From Symbiodinium natans (Eukaryota > Sar > Dinophyceae > Suessiales > Symbiodiniaceae), in assembly GCA_905221605.1 (NCBI GenBank), contig CAJNDS010002549.1, positions 1 to 64,000 on the forward strand: 64,000 nucleotides of DNA, written 5' to 3'. The notes below the pieces were generated by a model. It was not told the DNA's origin. It ran no database searches and worked only from the letters and a program-made list of their open reading frames with translations. The stretch's first letter is position 1. Each line of letters starts with the position of its first letter. A program made the position numbers and the translations under genes. Below are positions 1 through 10,498 of the stretch, piece after piece.

Positions 1-1723
1 CAGGCACACGCAGGCACGAACAGGCATGCAGGCACGAGCAGGCACGCGTAGGCATGCTCAGGCACGCACGTTGCTCTGCGGACAAACCGCCTTTGCAAGG
101 AAGCGCCTTCATCTTCCACCCAGGTCGGGAGAGATTCCTGCTGAGTACGCCCGACTGCGCGGATGTTTGCTGGGATTGAGGGCATGCATCATGTTGGCAG
201 ATGTTGGCAGAGACTGGCAGAGACTGGCTCCTGCACCCAGTGCGACGGCATCTTTTCGCATGGGCGATGGTATAAAAGGAAGGGGTGGTTGGGATGCTGA
301 GAAATGACTCCGAGACTTTTTGGAGTCCTAAGTTGTGGGTCCCCTGGCAACTTCGCATTCCAAGCACTTCCCGTTGCATCTACATTGGGCGCCTTCCAAC
401 AAAACAAAGCGCTACATGGCTCTGACAGACATCTGCTCTAACACCAGACCAAAGCACATCATCCTACAACACATACCTTACAAAGCTGAGGGCCGACAAC
501 TCTGTCAGAGGCTGTGCCCACAATGGCGAAAACGACAGCTGCAGTGTCGCATGTTGGGTGTACTTTGCAAAGTCCTACGGCTCTCAGGCTTCCGAGTTGA
601 GAACCCCCAGAACCCTTTGCGCTCGTCAAGGCCACCACAACCTTCTCGCATCTTCTCTCGCCATCCCCGGTCCACCTTACTATCGCTCGCCAAATCCCAG
701 GTTCAAAGGTACGGCACCTGTGGAGTTCAGGGTTGCCACGCCAATGCAATTGGGTCTTCGCCCTGGCAGGCAGCTTACCCGGGCAAGTGAATACGGATCC
801 CCATTGGCCAAGGCAAATGAAACGTGCACTCCCAAGTGCCGCAACTACGGCGGGAGTTGGAGAGAGTTGGAGGGCGATGGAAGGCAGAATGGGGCCGACA
901 GCGATAGTGTCGTCCAGCTGGCGGCCAAGGAAAACCTTGAACTTTCTGAACTGTAGGCTTTCACGGAACGAGTGCGGCTTTGTCGGTCGTCTTCATCATC
1001 GCAGGTGCAGACACCGCCTGTGGCATGCCTGACAGAGTTTGTTGGTGCCCAGCTTTGTTCGATGCAATGACTCATATGAACGTATCTCTTTTACTTGATG
1101 TCCATGGCCATGCAACCCCAGCGGCGGGTTTGTTTGTATGTAAACGGAAGCACGTGCAATCTGGGTTTCTTCCGGACTCTCCACCAAACCGCCAAACCAC
1201 AACTCCAAAAGACACACAGCCCACCCAAGCATCTATGTCCCTGCGGGTCTACTTTGATCCAGCTGCCTTTTGTTCTCAAACGCATCGCCCACATGCATCA
1301 TTCCGCGCCACCCACTCCAGGAAACGCCTTTCCCAAGACGATACACAAGCTGAAGTCCGAGCAATCAGATATTGGAGGCAAGGACGACTTGCGGCCTCCT
1401 TGATGACCGAGCCGTGGACCAGAAGCGGGGACGACAACATAAGAGTGCCAGGGGATCATGACCACATTAACAAGGGACCGCCACGACCAGACTTACTGCG
1501 AGTAGCAACCGATTGCGTCACACCATCCGAAACCTCACAAAACCTTCTGTTTCAACGCAGAACTGTTGGCCAGGCCTGAAGACGTCATTCAACCACCAAT
1601 GCTGCGCACACGACGTGCAGGCCTGTACTGTAGAACTTGCGGTGACAAGAAGAGCCAGCACTTTCTCCTAAATCCGTACCGCAACAGGCTCACGGGCGAT
1701 CTGAGTATGACGACTACCAACGT
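1..1723. other. 1.7-kb non-coding block, first copy
   Basis: No recognisable gene on either strand; the open frames here are short or compositionally odd. It begins inside a short GGCAYGC-type minisatellite (to about 70). It contains a TATAAAAGG string at 271-279 on the plus strand, opposite to the EFL genes, which may be chance. The last ~60 bases (from about 1665) resemble the 3' flanks of EFL copies 2-5. The block lies directly downstream of EFL copy 1. Confidence 0.6.
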
Positions 1724-2503
1724 TCACTTCTTCTTGCCACCCTTGTCGTCCTCGCCCTTGCGCTCGCAGCTCACCACCTTCCCCAGCATCACCACACCGT
1801 TGCCATCCATGAAGGCAACCCGGGACAGACCCTCGCAGTTCTTGAAGGTGTCGCACACCAGAGGCTGCTGTGGCTGGAAGCTGCACTGAGCCATCTCGTT
1901 GGACTTCAGGGAGTGGGGGTCCTCCATCTTCTTGCCGCCGGTCTCCTTGCCCATCTTCCACTTCAGGGAGGACACGCGGCAGGCCGCACGGCCGCAGCGC
2001 ACGAAGCCAATGGGGGAGTATCCCACCTTGATCTCGTTGGGGATGTCCAGGACCTGGATCTGGGCATCGAACTCCTTGGTCTGGCCAAGGGTGGTGTCCT
2101 TCTTGTACACCATGACGTCACCAGAACGGGGCATGTTGTTCTTGTCCAGGCCCTTGATGTTGAGGCCGACGTTGTCGCCCGGGTTGGCGAAGTCCACACG
2201 ATTGTGGTGCATCTCCACAGTGAAGACCTTGCCTGTGCACGGGTTGGAGGCGGTGTGGGTGGGCAGGAAAACCACCTCCTCTCCAGGCTTCACCACTCCC
2301 TGCTCCACACGGCCAGCCAGGACATCACCGACACCCTTGATCTTGTAGATGCCGGAGATCGGCATCCTCATCGGGGCGCTGATGGGTCGCTCGGGCACAC
2401 GGCACATCTTGTCCAGGACGTCATAGACGGTGTCCACATGGATCTTCTCGGACCCGACCTCCACGTCCTGACCCTTCCACCAGGCCATGTTGTCGGACTT
2501 CTT
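1..2503. repeat. Left copy of a 7.03-kb segmental duplication (pairs with 7029-9531)
   Basis: This stretch repeats at an offset of 7028 bases with no difference that I could find by eye, covering the 1.7-kb non-coding block and the 3' half of an EFL gene. Exact identity breaks at 2504 inside EFL copy 1. Similarity resumes after about 2815 and continues, with real differences, through the spacer at 3168-3472. It is either a recent higher-order tandem duplication or an assembly redundancy. Confidence 0.85.
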
Positions 2504-3167
2504 ATTCAGCAAAGGTTGTATCGCCCATCCAGCCGGAGATCGTCACACTGGGGTGTTCTTCTCATGAAGTCCTTCTTCCAATCCCGCCCTTCACCAGCAT
2601 GCTCTTTCATCCTCGTTGCAACACTCATGTCCGGCCTGCTTGTAGCCCGCCGTGTCGGCAGTCCCCCTCCTTGTTCACGCGACGCCGATGCAATATCTGC
2701 TTCAGCGCGGACATGTTTGATCAGGCCGGGAGTGCGTGACGGGCTGGCCCTGGAGTCTCGCCAGCCTTGTGGTGCCCTTGGCAATGGCCGTGGTTGAAGT
2801 TTCCTGTCTGCGGCACCATGATCAGGGCCACGTCGGCCTGGGATGCACCAGTGATCATGTTCTTGATGAAGTCGCGGTGGCCCGGGGCATCGATGATGGT
2901 GTAGTGCCACTTCTCGGTGAAGAACTCCTTGGTGGTGCAGGAGATGGTCACGCCTCGCTCGCGCTCCTCCTTCTGCCTGTCCATGAAGAAGGCGAATGCG
3001 AACGAGCCCTTGCCCAGACGCTCCGCTTCCTGCTTCAGCTTCTCCAGCTCACGCTCGGGCAGCCCACCAAGCTCGAAGATCAAGCGGCCGGTGGTGGTGG
3101 ACTTGCCGCTGTCGACATGGCCGCAAATCACGATGGACAGGTGCTCCTTCTCCGAATTGGCCGGCAT
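1724..3167 (-). pseudogene. EFL: EFL copy 1, disrupted (frameshifts; possible assembly error patch)
   Basis: Both ends match the intact EFL genes: the start codon is complementary to 3165-3167 and the stop to 1724-1726. Between about 2504 and 2815 the sequence departs by many single-base insertions and a few deletions, giving a net gain of 19 bp and splitting the reading frame into an N-terminal piece and a C-terminal piece. Sequence on either side of this patch is clean. A decaying pseudogene would scatter changes along the gene, so an uncorrected long-read patch is the likelier cause. A genuine local lesion cannot be excluded. The lost part covers roughly residues 118-217, including the NKMD guanine-specificity motif. 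Confidence 0.75.
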
Positions 3168-3472
3168 GGCGAAGACTGACCCTGTGCGACAAAATGCGGC
3201 GGACCTGCGGCGAGCTCGAGCCTGGACGGTCCCACATAAGAATCCCGTCCGCAGGCGCCCCTGCAACCATCGAACCTGAAACCTTCAGTGCCAGAAAGCT
3301 CCAGCTTTAGCAAATGCAAGGACAATGCCTTATCTGCCAGAGGCCAGAGCCACAAAACACTCACTAAGCACGACGAACTTAACAGCCTCATATGATAGGT
3401 GAGGTGGTGTTTTCTTCGCAATCCGTACCGCAACAGGCTCGCAGGCGATCTGAGTATGACGACTACCAACGT
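3168..3472 (-). promoter_or_regulatory. EFL spacer, type A (5' flank of copy 1, 3' flank of copy 2)
   Basis: 305 bp between two genes. The ~75 bases next to the copy 1 start codon are shared by copies 1-6 and end, in gene orientation, in GTCAG then TCTTCGCC before ATG. An AG just upstream of the start is a plausible spliced-leader acceptor. The distal end matches the 3' flanks of copies 3-5. It is homologous to 10177-10498 but lacks about 17 bases present there. Confidence 0.55.
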
Positions 3473-4897
3473 TCACTTCTTCTTGCCACCCTTGTCGTCC
3501 TCGCCCTTGCGCTCGCAGCTCACCACCTTCCCCAGCATCACCACACCGTTGCCATCCATGAAGGCAACCCGGGACAGACCCTCGCAGTTCTTGAAGGTGT
3601 CGCACACCAGAGGCTGCTGTGGCTGGAAGCTGCACTGAGCCATCTCGTTGGACTTCAAGGAGTGGGGGTCCTCCATCTTCTTGCCGCCGGTCTCCTTACC
3701 CATCTTCCACTTCAGGGAGGACACGCGGCAGGCCGCACGGCCGCAGCGCACGAAGCCAATAGGGGAGTATCCCACCTTGATCTCGTTGGGGATGTCCAGG
3801 ACCTGGATCTGGGCATCGAACTCCTTGGTCTGGCCAAGGGTGGTGTCCTTCTTGTACACCATGACGTCACCGGAACGGGGCATGTTGTTCTTGTCCAGGC
3901 CCTTGATGTTGAGGCCGACGTTGTCGCCCGGGTTGGCGAAGTCCACACGATTGTGGTGCATCTCCACAGTGAAGACCTTGCCTGTGCACGGGTTGGAGGC
4001 GGTGTGGGTGGGCAGGAAAACCACCTCCTCTCCAGGCTTCACCACTCCCTGCTCCACACGGCCAGCCAGGACATCACCGACACCCTTGATCTTGTAGATG
4101 CCGGAGATCGGCATCCTCATCGGGGCGCTGATGGGTCGCTCGGGCACACGGCACATCTTGTCCAGGACGTCATAGACGGTGTCCACATGGATCTTCTCGG
4201 ACCCGACCTCCACGTCCTGACCCTTCCACCAGGCCATGTTGTCGGACTTCTTCAGCAAGTTGTCGCCCATCCAGCCGGAGATCGGCATCACGGGGGTGTT
4301 CTTCTCAATGAAGTCCTTCTTCCAGCCCACCTTCACCAGCATGCTCTTCATCTCGTTGGCAACCTCATCGTAGCGGGCCTGCTTGTAGCCCGCCGTGTCG
4401 CAGTCCATCTTGTTCACGCCGATGCAAATCTGTTTCACGCCGAGCAGGTTGATCAGCCGGGAGTGCTGACGGGTCTGGCCCTGGATCTCGCCAGCCTTGT
4501 GGTTGCCCTTGGCAATGGCCGTGGTGAAGTTTCCGTCTGCGGGCACCATGATCAGGGCCACGTCGGCCTGGGATGCACCAGTGATCATGTTCTTGATGAA
4601 GTCGCGGTGGCCCGGGGCATCGATGATGGTGTAGTGCCACTTCTCGGTGAAGAACTCCTTGGTGGTGCAGGAGATGGTCACGCCTCGCTCGCGCTCCTCC
4701 TTCTGCCTGTCCATGAAGAAGGCGAATGCGAATGAGCCCTTGCCCAGACGCTCCGCTTCCTGCTTCAGCTTCTCCAGCTCACGCTCGGGCAGCCCACCAA
4801 GCTCGAAGATCAAGCGGCCGGTGGTGGTGGACTTGCCGCTGTCGACATGGCCGCAAATCACGATGGACAGGTGCTCCTTCTCCGAGTTGGCCGGCAT
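3473..4897 (-). CDS. EFL: EFL (elongation factor-like, EF-1alpha-related GTPase), copy 2
   Basis: 474-residue translation GTPase that delivers aminoacyl-tRNA to the cytosolic ribosome. It reads as EFL rather than canonical eEF1A: the N-terminus is [20 protein letters not shown] and the family-typical GRLIFELGG and [11 protein letters not shown] follow. Visible motifs are the P-loop G16-HVDSGK-S23, the switch region RGVTI (71-75), DAPGH (93-97, with the catalytic-type His97), NKMD (162-165) and PISGW (205-209). Domain 1 covers about 1-240 and the two beta-barrel domains about 245-460, ending in a Lys-rich tail. The frame stays open upstream of the start, but MPAN is the first Met shared by every copy. 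No introns. Copy 2 shares its 5'-half synonymous variants with copies 8 and 11. Confidence 0.95.
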   Translation of the reverse strand: MPANSEKEHLSIVICGHVDSGKSTTTGRLIFELGGLPERELEKLKQEAERLGKGSFAFAFFMDRQKEERERGVTISCTTKEFFTEKWHYTIIDAPGHRDFIKNMITGASQADVALIMVPADGNFTTAIAKGNHKAGEIQGQTRQHSRLINLLGVKQICIGVNKMDCDTAGYKQARYDEVANEMKSMLVKVGWKKDFIEKNTPVMPISGWMGDNLLKKSDNMAWWKGQDVEVGSEKIHVDTVYDVLDKMCRVPERPISAPMRMPISGIYKIKGVGDVLAGRVEQGVVKPGEEVVFLPTHTASNPCTGKVFTVEMHHNRVDFANPGDNVGLNIKGLDKNNMPRSGDVMVYKKDTTLGQTKEFDAQIQVLDIPNEIKVGYSPIGFVRCGRAACRVSSLKWKMGKETGGKKMEDPHSLKSNEMAQCSFQPQQPLVCDTFKNCEGLSRVAFMDGNGVVMLGKVVSCERKGEDDKGGKKK

Positions 4898-5204
4898 GGC
4901 GAAGACTGACCCTGTGCGACAAAAATGCGGCGGACCTGCGGCGAGCTCGAGCCTGGACGGTCCCACATAAGAACTCATGCAACTATCGAACATGAAATCT
5001 TCAGTGCCAGAAAGCTCCAGCTTAAGCTACTTGAAAGATGGTAGTATGCCTTATCTGCCAGAGCTACACAAGCGGCTCCAAGCACAATTGAAGCGCGTTG
5101 AACGCCTTCTGAACAAAACCAGAATTATAGGAGAGCTGACGGTTTCTTCGCAATCTGTACCGCAAAAGGCTCACGGGCGATCTGAGTATGACGACTACCA
5201 ACGT
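4898..5204 (-). promoter_or_regulatory. EFL spacer between copies 2 and 3
   Basis: 307 bp. The part next to copy 2's start is the type A 5' flank. The middle (about 4980-5140) resembles the spacers at 11924-12191 and 13617-13884 near the genes but diverges in its centre. The last part is the common 3' flank of copies 1-5. No other gene is seen. Confidence 0.5.
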
Positions 5205-6629
5205 TCACTTCTTCTTGCCACCCTTGTCGTCCTCGCCCTTGCGCTCGCAGCTCACCACCTTCCCCAGCATCACCACACCGTTGCCGTCCATGAAGGCAAC
5301 CCGGGACAGACCCTCGCAGTTCTTGAAGGTGTCGCACACCAGAGGCTGCTGTGGCTGGAAGCTGCACTGAGCCATCTCGTTGGACTTCAGGGAGTGGGGG
5401 TCCTCCATCTTCTTGCCGCCGGTCTCCTTACCCATCTTCCACTTCAGGGAGGACACGCGGCAGGCCGCACGGCCGCAGCGCACGAAGCCAATAGGGGAGT
5501 ATCCCACCTTGATCTCGTTGGGGATGTCCAGGACCTGGATCTGGGCATCGAACTCCTTGGTCTGGCCAAGGGTGGTGTCCTTCTTGTACACCATGACGTC
5601 ACCAGAACGGGGCATGTTGTTCTTGTCCAGGCCCTTGATGTTGAGGCCGACGTTGTCGCCCGGGTTAGCGAAGTCCACACGATTGTGGTGCATCTCCACA
5701 GTGAAGACCTTGCCTGTGCACGGGTTGGAGGCGGTGTGGGTGGGCAGGAAAACCACCTCCTCTCCAGGCTTCACCACTCCCTGCTCCACACGGCCAGCCA
5801 GGACATCACCGACACCCTTGATCTTGTAGATGCCGGAGATCGGCATCCTCATCGGGGCGCTGATGGGTCGCTCGGGCACACGGCACATCTTGTCCAGGAC
5901 GTCATAGACGGTGTCCACATGGATCTTCTCGGACCCGACCTCCACGTCCTGACCCTTCCACCAGGCCATGTTGTCGGACTTCTTCAGCAAGTTGTCGCCC
6001 ATCCAGCCGGAGATCGGCATCACGGGGGTGTTCTTCTCAATGAAGTCCTTCTTCCAGCCCACCTTCACCAGCATGCTCTTCATCTCGTTGGCAACCTCAT
6101 CGTAGCGGGCCTGCTTGTAGCCCGCCGTGTCGCAGTCCATCTTGTTCACGCCGATGCAAATCTGCTTCACGCCGAGCAGGTTGATCAGCCGGGAGTGCTG
6201 ACGGGTCTGGCCCTGGATCTCGCCAGCCTTGTGGTTGCCCTTGGCAATGGCCGTGGTGAAGTTTCCGTCTGCGGGCACCATGATCAGGGCCACGTCGGCC
6301 TGGGATGCACCAGTGATCATGTTCTTGATGAAGTCGCGGTGGCCCGGGGCATCGATGATGGTGTAGTGCCACTTCTCGGTGAAGAACTCCTTGGTGGTGC
6401 AGGAGATGGTCACGCCTCGCTCGCGCTCCTCCTTCTGCCTGTCCATGAAGAAGGCGAATGCGAATGACCCCTTGCCCAGACGCTCCGCTTCCTGCTTCAG
6501 CTTCTCCAGCTCACGCTCGGGCAGCCCACCAAGCTCGAAGATCAAACGGCCGGTGGTGGTGGACTTGCCGCTGTCGACATGGCCGCAAATCACGATGGAC
6601 AGGTGCTCCTTCTCCGAGTTGGCCGGCAT
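5205..6629 (-). CDS. EFL: EFL (elongation factor-like GTPase), copy 3
   Basis: Encodes the same 474-residue EFL protein as copy 2, with all GTPase motifs intact. The open frame runs on upstream to 6914, but those extra residues are unlike any elongation factor and change between copies, so the MPAN start at 6629 is chosen. It carries the rare synonymous variant GCT for Ala321 (plus-strand gggttagcg), shared only with copy 10. It is the last gene before the 1.7-kb non-coding block in minus-strand order and has its own 5' flank beyond about 6700. Confidence 0.94.
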   Translation of the reverse strand: MPANSEKEHLSIVICGHVDSGKSTTTGRLIFELGGLPERELEKLKQEAERLGKGSFAFAFFMDRQKEERERGVTISCTTKEFFTEKWHYTIIDAPGHRDFIKNMITGASQADVALIMVPADGNFTTAIAKGNHKAGEIQGQTRQHSRLINLLGVKQICIGVNKMDCDTAGYKQARYDEVANEMKSMLVKVGWKKDFIEKNTPVMPISGWMGDNLLKKSDNMAWWKGQDVEVGSEKIHVDTVYDVLDKMCRVPERPISAPMRMPISGIYKIKGVGDVLAGRVEQGVVKPGEEVVFLPTHTASNPCTGKVFTVEMHHNRVDFANPGDNVGLNIKGLDKNNMPRSGDVMVYKKDTTLGQTKEFDAQIQVLDIPNEIKVGYSPIGFVRCGRAACRVSSLKWKMGKETGGKKMEDPHSLKSNEMAQCSFQPQQPLVCDTFKNCEGLSRVAFMDGNGVVMLGKVVSCERKGEDDKGGKKK

Positions 6630-8751
6630 GGCGAAGACTGACCCTGTGCGACAAAAATGCGGCGGACCTGTGGCGAGCTCGAGCCTGGACGGTCCATCAC
6701 AAGAACCCCTGGCCCAAGCTGCGATCCGTCTCCACATTACGACGCAAGACCGAGTGGACAGAAGAAGACTCTGACACACAGACATGCTGAAACCAAACAC
6801 TGAGTTGCAGAAACACGGGCACTCAGGAAACAACTCCCAGTGAGAAACGCCGCAGGTATGTGGATAGTGTGATGTGTTGCCTTCGTTGCGTTTTCGGCAC
6901 GTTCCGTGGACCATGCATGGTCAAGCAATGTGAGCACCGATTGCTCGATGCTTCTCAAGGGGTCCGGGGATTGGGCGGGGGGTTCCGGGGATCGGGCGGG
7001 TAGGACAGGGGGCATGCTCAGGCACACGCAGGCACACGCAGGCACGAACAGGCATGCAGGCACGAGCAGGCACGCGTAGGCATGCTCAGGCACGCACGTT
7101 GCTCTGCGGACAAACCGCCTTTGCAAGGAAGCGCCTTCATCTTCCACCCAGGTCGGGAGAGATTCCTGCTGAGTACGCCCGACTGCGCGGATGTTTGCTG
7201 GGATTGAGGGCATGCATCATGTTGGCAGATGTTGGCAGAGACTGGCAGAGACTGGCTCCTGCACCCAGTGCGACGGCATCTTTTCGCATGGGCGATGGTA
7301 TAAAAGGAAGGGGTGGTTGGGATGCTGAGAAATGACTCCGAGACTTTTTGGAGTCCTAAGTTGTGGGTCCCCTGGCAACTTCGCATTCCAAGCACTTCCC
7401 GTTGCATCTACATTGGGCGCCTTCCAACAAAACAAAGCGCTACATGGCTCTGACAGACATCTGCTCTAACACCAGACCAAAGCACATCATCCTACAACAC
7501 ATACCTTACAAAGCTGAGGGCCGACAACTCTGTCAGAGGCTGTGCCCACAATGGCGAAAACGACAGCTGCAGTGTCGCATGTTGGGTGTACTTTGCAAAG
7601 TCCTACGGCTCTCAGGCTTCCGAGTTGAGAACCCCCAGAACCCTTTGCGCTCGTCAAGGCCACCACAACCTTCTCGCATCTTCTCTCGCCATCCCCGGTC
7701 CACCTTACTATCGCTCGCCAAATCCCAGGTTCAAAGGTACGGCACCTGTGGAGTTCAGGGTTGCCACGCCAATGCAATTGGGTCTTCGCCCTGGCAGGCA
7801 GCTTACCCGGGCAAGTGAATACGGATCCCCATTGGCCAAGGCAAATGAAACGTGCACTCCCAAGTGCCGCAACTACGGCGGGAGTTGGAGAGAGTTGGAG
7901 GGCGATGGAAGGCAGAATGGGGCCGACAGCGATAGTGTCGTCCAGCTGGCGGCCAAGGAAAACCTTGAACTTTCTGAACTGTAGGCTTTCACGGAACGAG
8001 TGCGGCTTTGTCGGTCGTCTTCATCATCGCAGGTGCAGACACCGCCTGTGGCATGCCTGACAGAGTTTGTTGGTGCCCAGCTTTGTTCGATGCAATGACT
8101 CATATGAACGTATCTCTTTTACTTGATGTCCATGGCCATGCAACCCCAGCGGCGGGTTTGTTTGTATGTAAACGGAAGCACGTGCAATCTGGGTTTCTTC
8201 CGGACTCTCCACCAAACCGCCAAACCACAACTCCAAAAGACACACAGCCCACCCAAGCATCTATGTCCCTGCGGGTCTACTTTGATCCAGCTGCCTTTTG
8301 TTCTCAAACGCATCGCCCACATGCATCATTCCGCGCCACCCACTCCAGGAAACGCCTTTCCCAAGACGATACACAAGCTGAAGTCCGAGCAATCAGATAT
8401 TGGAGGCAAGGACGACTTGCGGCCTCCTTGATGACCGAGCCGTGGACCAGAAGCGGGGACGACAACATAAGAGTGCCAGGGGATCATGACCACATTAACA
8501 AGGGACCGCCACGACCAGACTTACTGCGAGTAGCAACCGATTGCGTCACACCATCCGAAACCTCACAAAACCTTCTGTTTCAACGCAGAACTGTTGGCCA
8601 GGCCTGAAGACGTCATTCAACCACCAATGCTGCGCACACGACGTGCAGGCCTGTACTGTAGAACTTGCGGTGACAAGAAGAGCCAGCACTTTCTCCTAAA
8701 TCCGTACCGCAACAGGCTCACGGGCGATCTGAGTATGACGACTACCAACGT
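6630..8751. other. Long spacer: type A 5' flank, minisatellite and second copy of the 1.7-kb block
   Basis: 6630-6700 is the usual 5' flank of an EFL gene (copy 3). From 6700 to about 6990 the sequence is unique and unassigned. 7014-7096 is a minisatellite of GGCACRC/GGCATGC units. From 7029 onwards it repeats positions 1-1723. No gene is supported on either strand, although several 60-200 residue frames are open. A TATAAAAGG string is at 7299-7307. Confidence 0.6.
7014..7096. repeat. GGCAYGC-type minisatellite
   Basis: Imperfect tandem units of 8-10 bases (caggcacacg, caggcacgaa, caggcatg and similar). The same array, truncated by the window edge, lies at 1-69. It sits at the left border of the duplicated 7.03-kb unit and could have served as the exchange point. 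Confidence 0.8.
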
Positions 8752-9531
8752 TCACTTCTTCTTGCCACCCTTGTCGTCCTCGCCCTTGCGCTCGCAGCTC
8801 ACCACCTTCCCCAGCATCACCACACCGTTGCCATCCATGAAGGCAACCCGGGACAGACCCTCGCAGTTCTTGAAGGTGTCGCACACCAGAGGCTGCTGTG
8901 GCTGGAAGCTGCACTGAGCCATCTCGTTGGACTTCAGGGAGTGGGGGTCCTCCATCTTCTTGCCGCCGGTCTCCTTGCCCATCTTCCACTTCAGGGAGGA
9001 CACGCGGCAGGCCGCACGGCCGCAGCGCACGAAGCCAATGGGGGAGTATCCCACCTTGATCTCGTTGGGGATGTCCAGGACCTGGATCTGGGCATCGAAC
9101 TCCTTGGTCTGGCCAAGGGTGGTGTCCTTCTTGTACACCATGACGTCACCAGAACGGGGCATGTTGTTCTTGTCCAGGCCCTTGATGTTGAGGCCGACGT
9201 TGTCGCCCGGGTTGGCGAAGTCCACACGATTGTGGTGCATCTCCACAGTGAAGACCTTGCCTGTGCACGGGTTGGAGGCGGTGTGGGTGGGCAGGAAAAC
9301 CACCTCCTCTCCAGGCTTCACCACTCCCTGCTCCACACGGCCAGCCAGGACATCACCGACACCCTTGATCTTGTAGATGCCGGAGATCGGCATCCTCATC
9401 GGGGCGCTGATGGGTCGCTCGGGCACACGGCACATCTTGTCCAGGACGTCATAGACGGTGTCCACATGGATCTTCTCGGACCCGACCTCCACGTCCTGAC
9501 CCTTCCACCAGGCCATGTTGTCGGACTTCTT
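7029..9531. repeat. Right copy of the 7.03-kb segmental duplication (pairs with 1-2503)
   Basis: Matches 1-2503 at offset 7028 as far as can be checked by eye. It includes the 1.7-kb non-coding block and the 3' half of EFL copy 4. Here the gene continues intact, unlike in the left copy. Confidence 0.85.
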
Positions 9532-10176
9532 CAGCAAGTTGTCGCCCATCCAGCCGGAGATCGGCATCACGGGGGTGTTCTTCTCAATGAAGTCCTTCTT
9601 CCAGCCCACCTTCACCAGCATGCTCTTCATCTCGTTGGCAACCTCATCGTAGCGGGCCTGCTTGTAGCCCGCCGTGTCGCAGTCCATCTTGTTCACGCCG
9701 ATGCAAATCTGCTTCACGCCGAGCAGGTTGATCAGCCGGGAGTGCTGACGGGTCTGGCCCTGGATCTCGCCAGCCTTGTGGTTGCCCTTGGCAATGGCCG
9801 TGGTGAAGTTTCCGTCTGCGGGCACCATGATCAGGGCCACGTCGGCCTGGGATGCACCAGTGATCATGTTCTTGATGAAGTCGCGGTGGCCCGGGGCATC
9901 GATGATGGTGTAGTGCCACTTCTCGGTGAAGAACTCCTTGGTGGTGCAGGAGATGGTCACGCCTCGCTCGCGCTCCTCCTTCTGCCTGTCCATGAAGAAG
10001 GCGAATGCGAACGAGCCCTTGCCCAGACGCTCCGCTTCCTGCTTCAGCTTCTCCAGCTCACGCTCGGGCAGCCCACCAAGCTCGAAGATCAAACGGCCGG
10101 TGGTGGTGGACTTGCCGCTGTCGACATGGCCGCAAATCACGATGGACAGGTGCTCCTTCTCCGAGTTGGCCGGCAT
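8752..10176 (-). CDS. EFL: EFL (elongation factor-like GTPase), copy 4
   Basis: Intact 474-residue EFL, the clean counterpart of the broken copy 1: same 3' flank (the 1.7-kb block) and nearly the same 5' flank. It has a private synonymous change shared only with copy 1 (plus-strand ccaatgggg, against ccaatagggg elsewhere). The reading frame extends 33 residues upstream of MPAN through the type A flank, which is not counted as coding. Confidence 0.95.
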   Translation of the reverse strand: MPANSEKEHLSIVICGHVDSGKSTTTGRLIFELGGLPERELEKLKQEAERLGKGSFAFAFFMDRQKEERERGVTISCTTKEFFTEKWHYTIIDAPGHRDFIKNMITGASQADVALIMVPADGNFTTAIAKGNHKAGEIQGQTRQHSRLINLLGVKQICIGVNKMDCDTAGYKQARYDEVANEMKSMLVKVGWKKDFIEKNTPVMPISGWMGDNLLKKSDNMAWWKGQDVEVGSEKIHVDTVYDVLDKMCRVPERPISAPMRMPISGIYKIKGVGDVLAGRVEQGVVKPGEEVVFLPTHTASNPCTGKVFTVEMHHNRVDFANPGDNVGLNIKGLDKNNMPRSGDVMVYKKDTTLGQTKEFDAQIQVLDIPNEIKVGYSPIGFVRCGRAACRVSSLKWKMGKETGGKKMEDPHSLKSNEMAQCSFQPQQPLVCDTFKNCEGLSRVAFMDGNGVVMLGKVVSCERKGEDDKGGKKK

Positions 10177-10498
10177 GGCGAAGACTGACCCTGTGCGACA
10201 AAATGCGGCGGACCTGCGGCGAGCTCGAGCCTGGACGGTCCCACATAAGAACCCCGTCCGCAGGCGCCCCTGCAACCATCGAACCTGAAACCTTCGGTGC
10301 CAAAGGGCTCCAGCTTAAGCAAATGCAAGGACAATGCCTTATCTGCCAGAGGCCAGAGCCACAAAACACTCACTAAGCACGACGAACTCAGAGTCTTCTG
10401 AGCAATAACAGCCTCATATGATAGGTGAGGTGGTGTTTTCTTCGCAATCCGTACCGCAACAGGCTCGCAGGCGATCTGAGTATGACGACTACCAACGT
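10177..10498 (-). promoter_or_regulatory. EFL spacer, type A (between copies 4 and 5)
   Basis: 322 bp, homologous to 3168-3472. Differences include about 17 extra bases near 10388-10405 and several substitutions, so the two 7-kb units are not identical throughout. The likely trans-splice acceptor AG lies about 9 bases upstream of the copy 4 start. Confidence 0.5.

Noticed and set aside
1-69. Possible CRISPR array or tRNA-like repeats at the GGCAYGC units
   Set aside because: Units are 8-10 bases with no unique spacers and the genome is eukaryotic.
271-279. TATAAAAGG promoter-like element (also at 7299-7307)
   Set aside because: It points away from the EFL genes, no gene follows it, and classic TATA boxes are rare in dinoflagellates. 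Kept only as a note.
3392-4735. Long plus-strand frames (up to 505 residues) opposite every EFL gene, rich in His, Val and Leu
   Set aside because: They are antisense shadows of the EFL codons. They appear in every copy, follow the codon bias of the minus strand and contain no domain.
3473-4897. Calling the array genes canonical eEF1A, or bacterial/organellar EF-Tu
   Set aside because: The residues around the P-loop, the [11 protein letters not shown] block and the spacing to NKMD follow the EFL type; EF-Tu is shorter and differs in domains 2 and 3.
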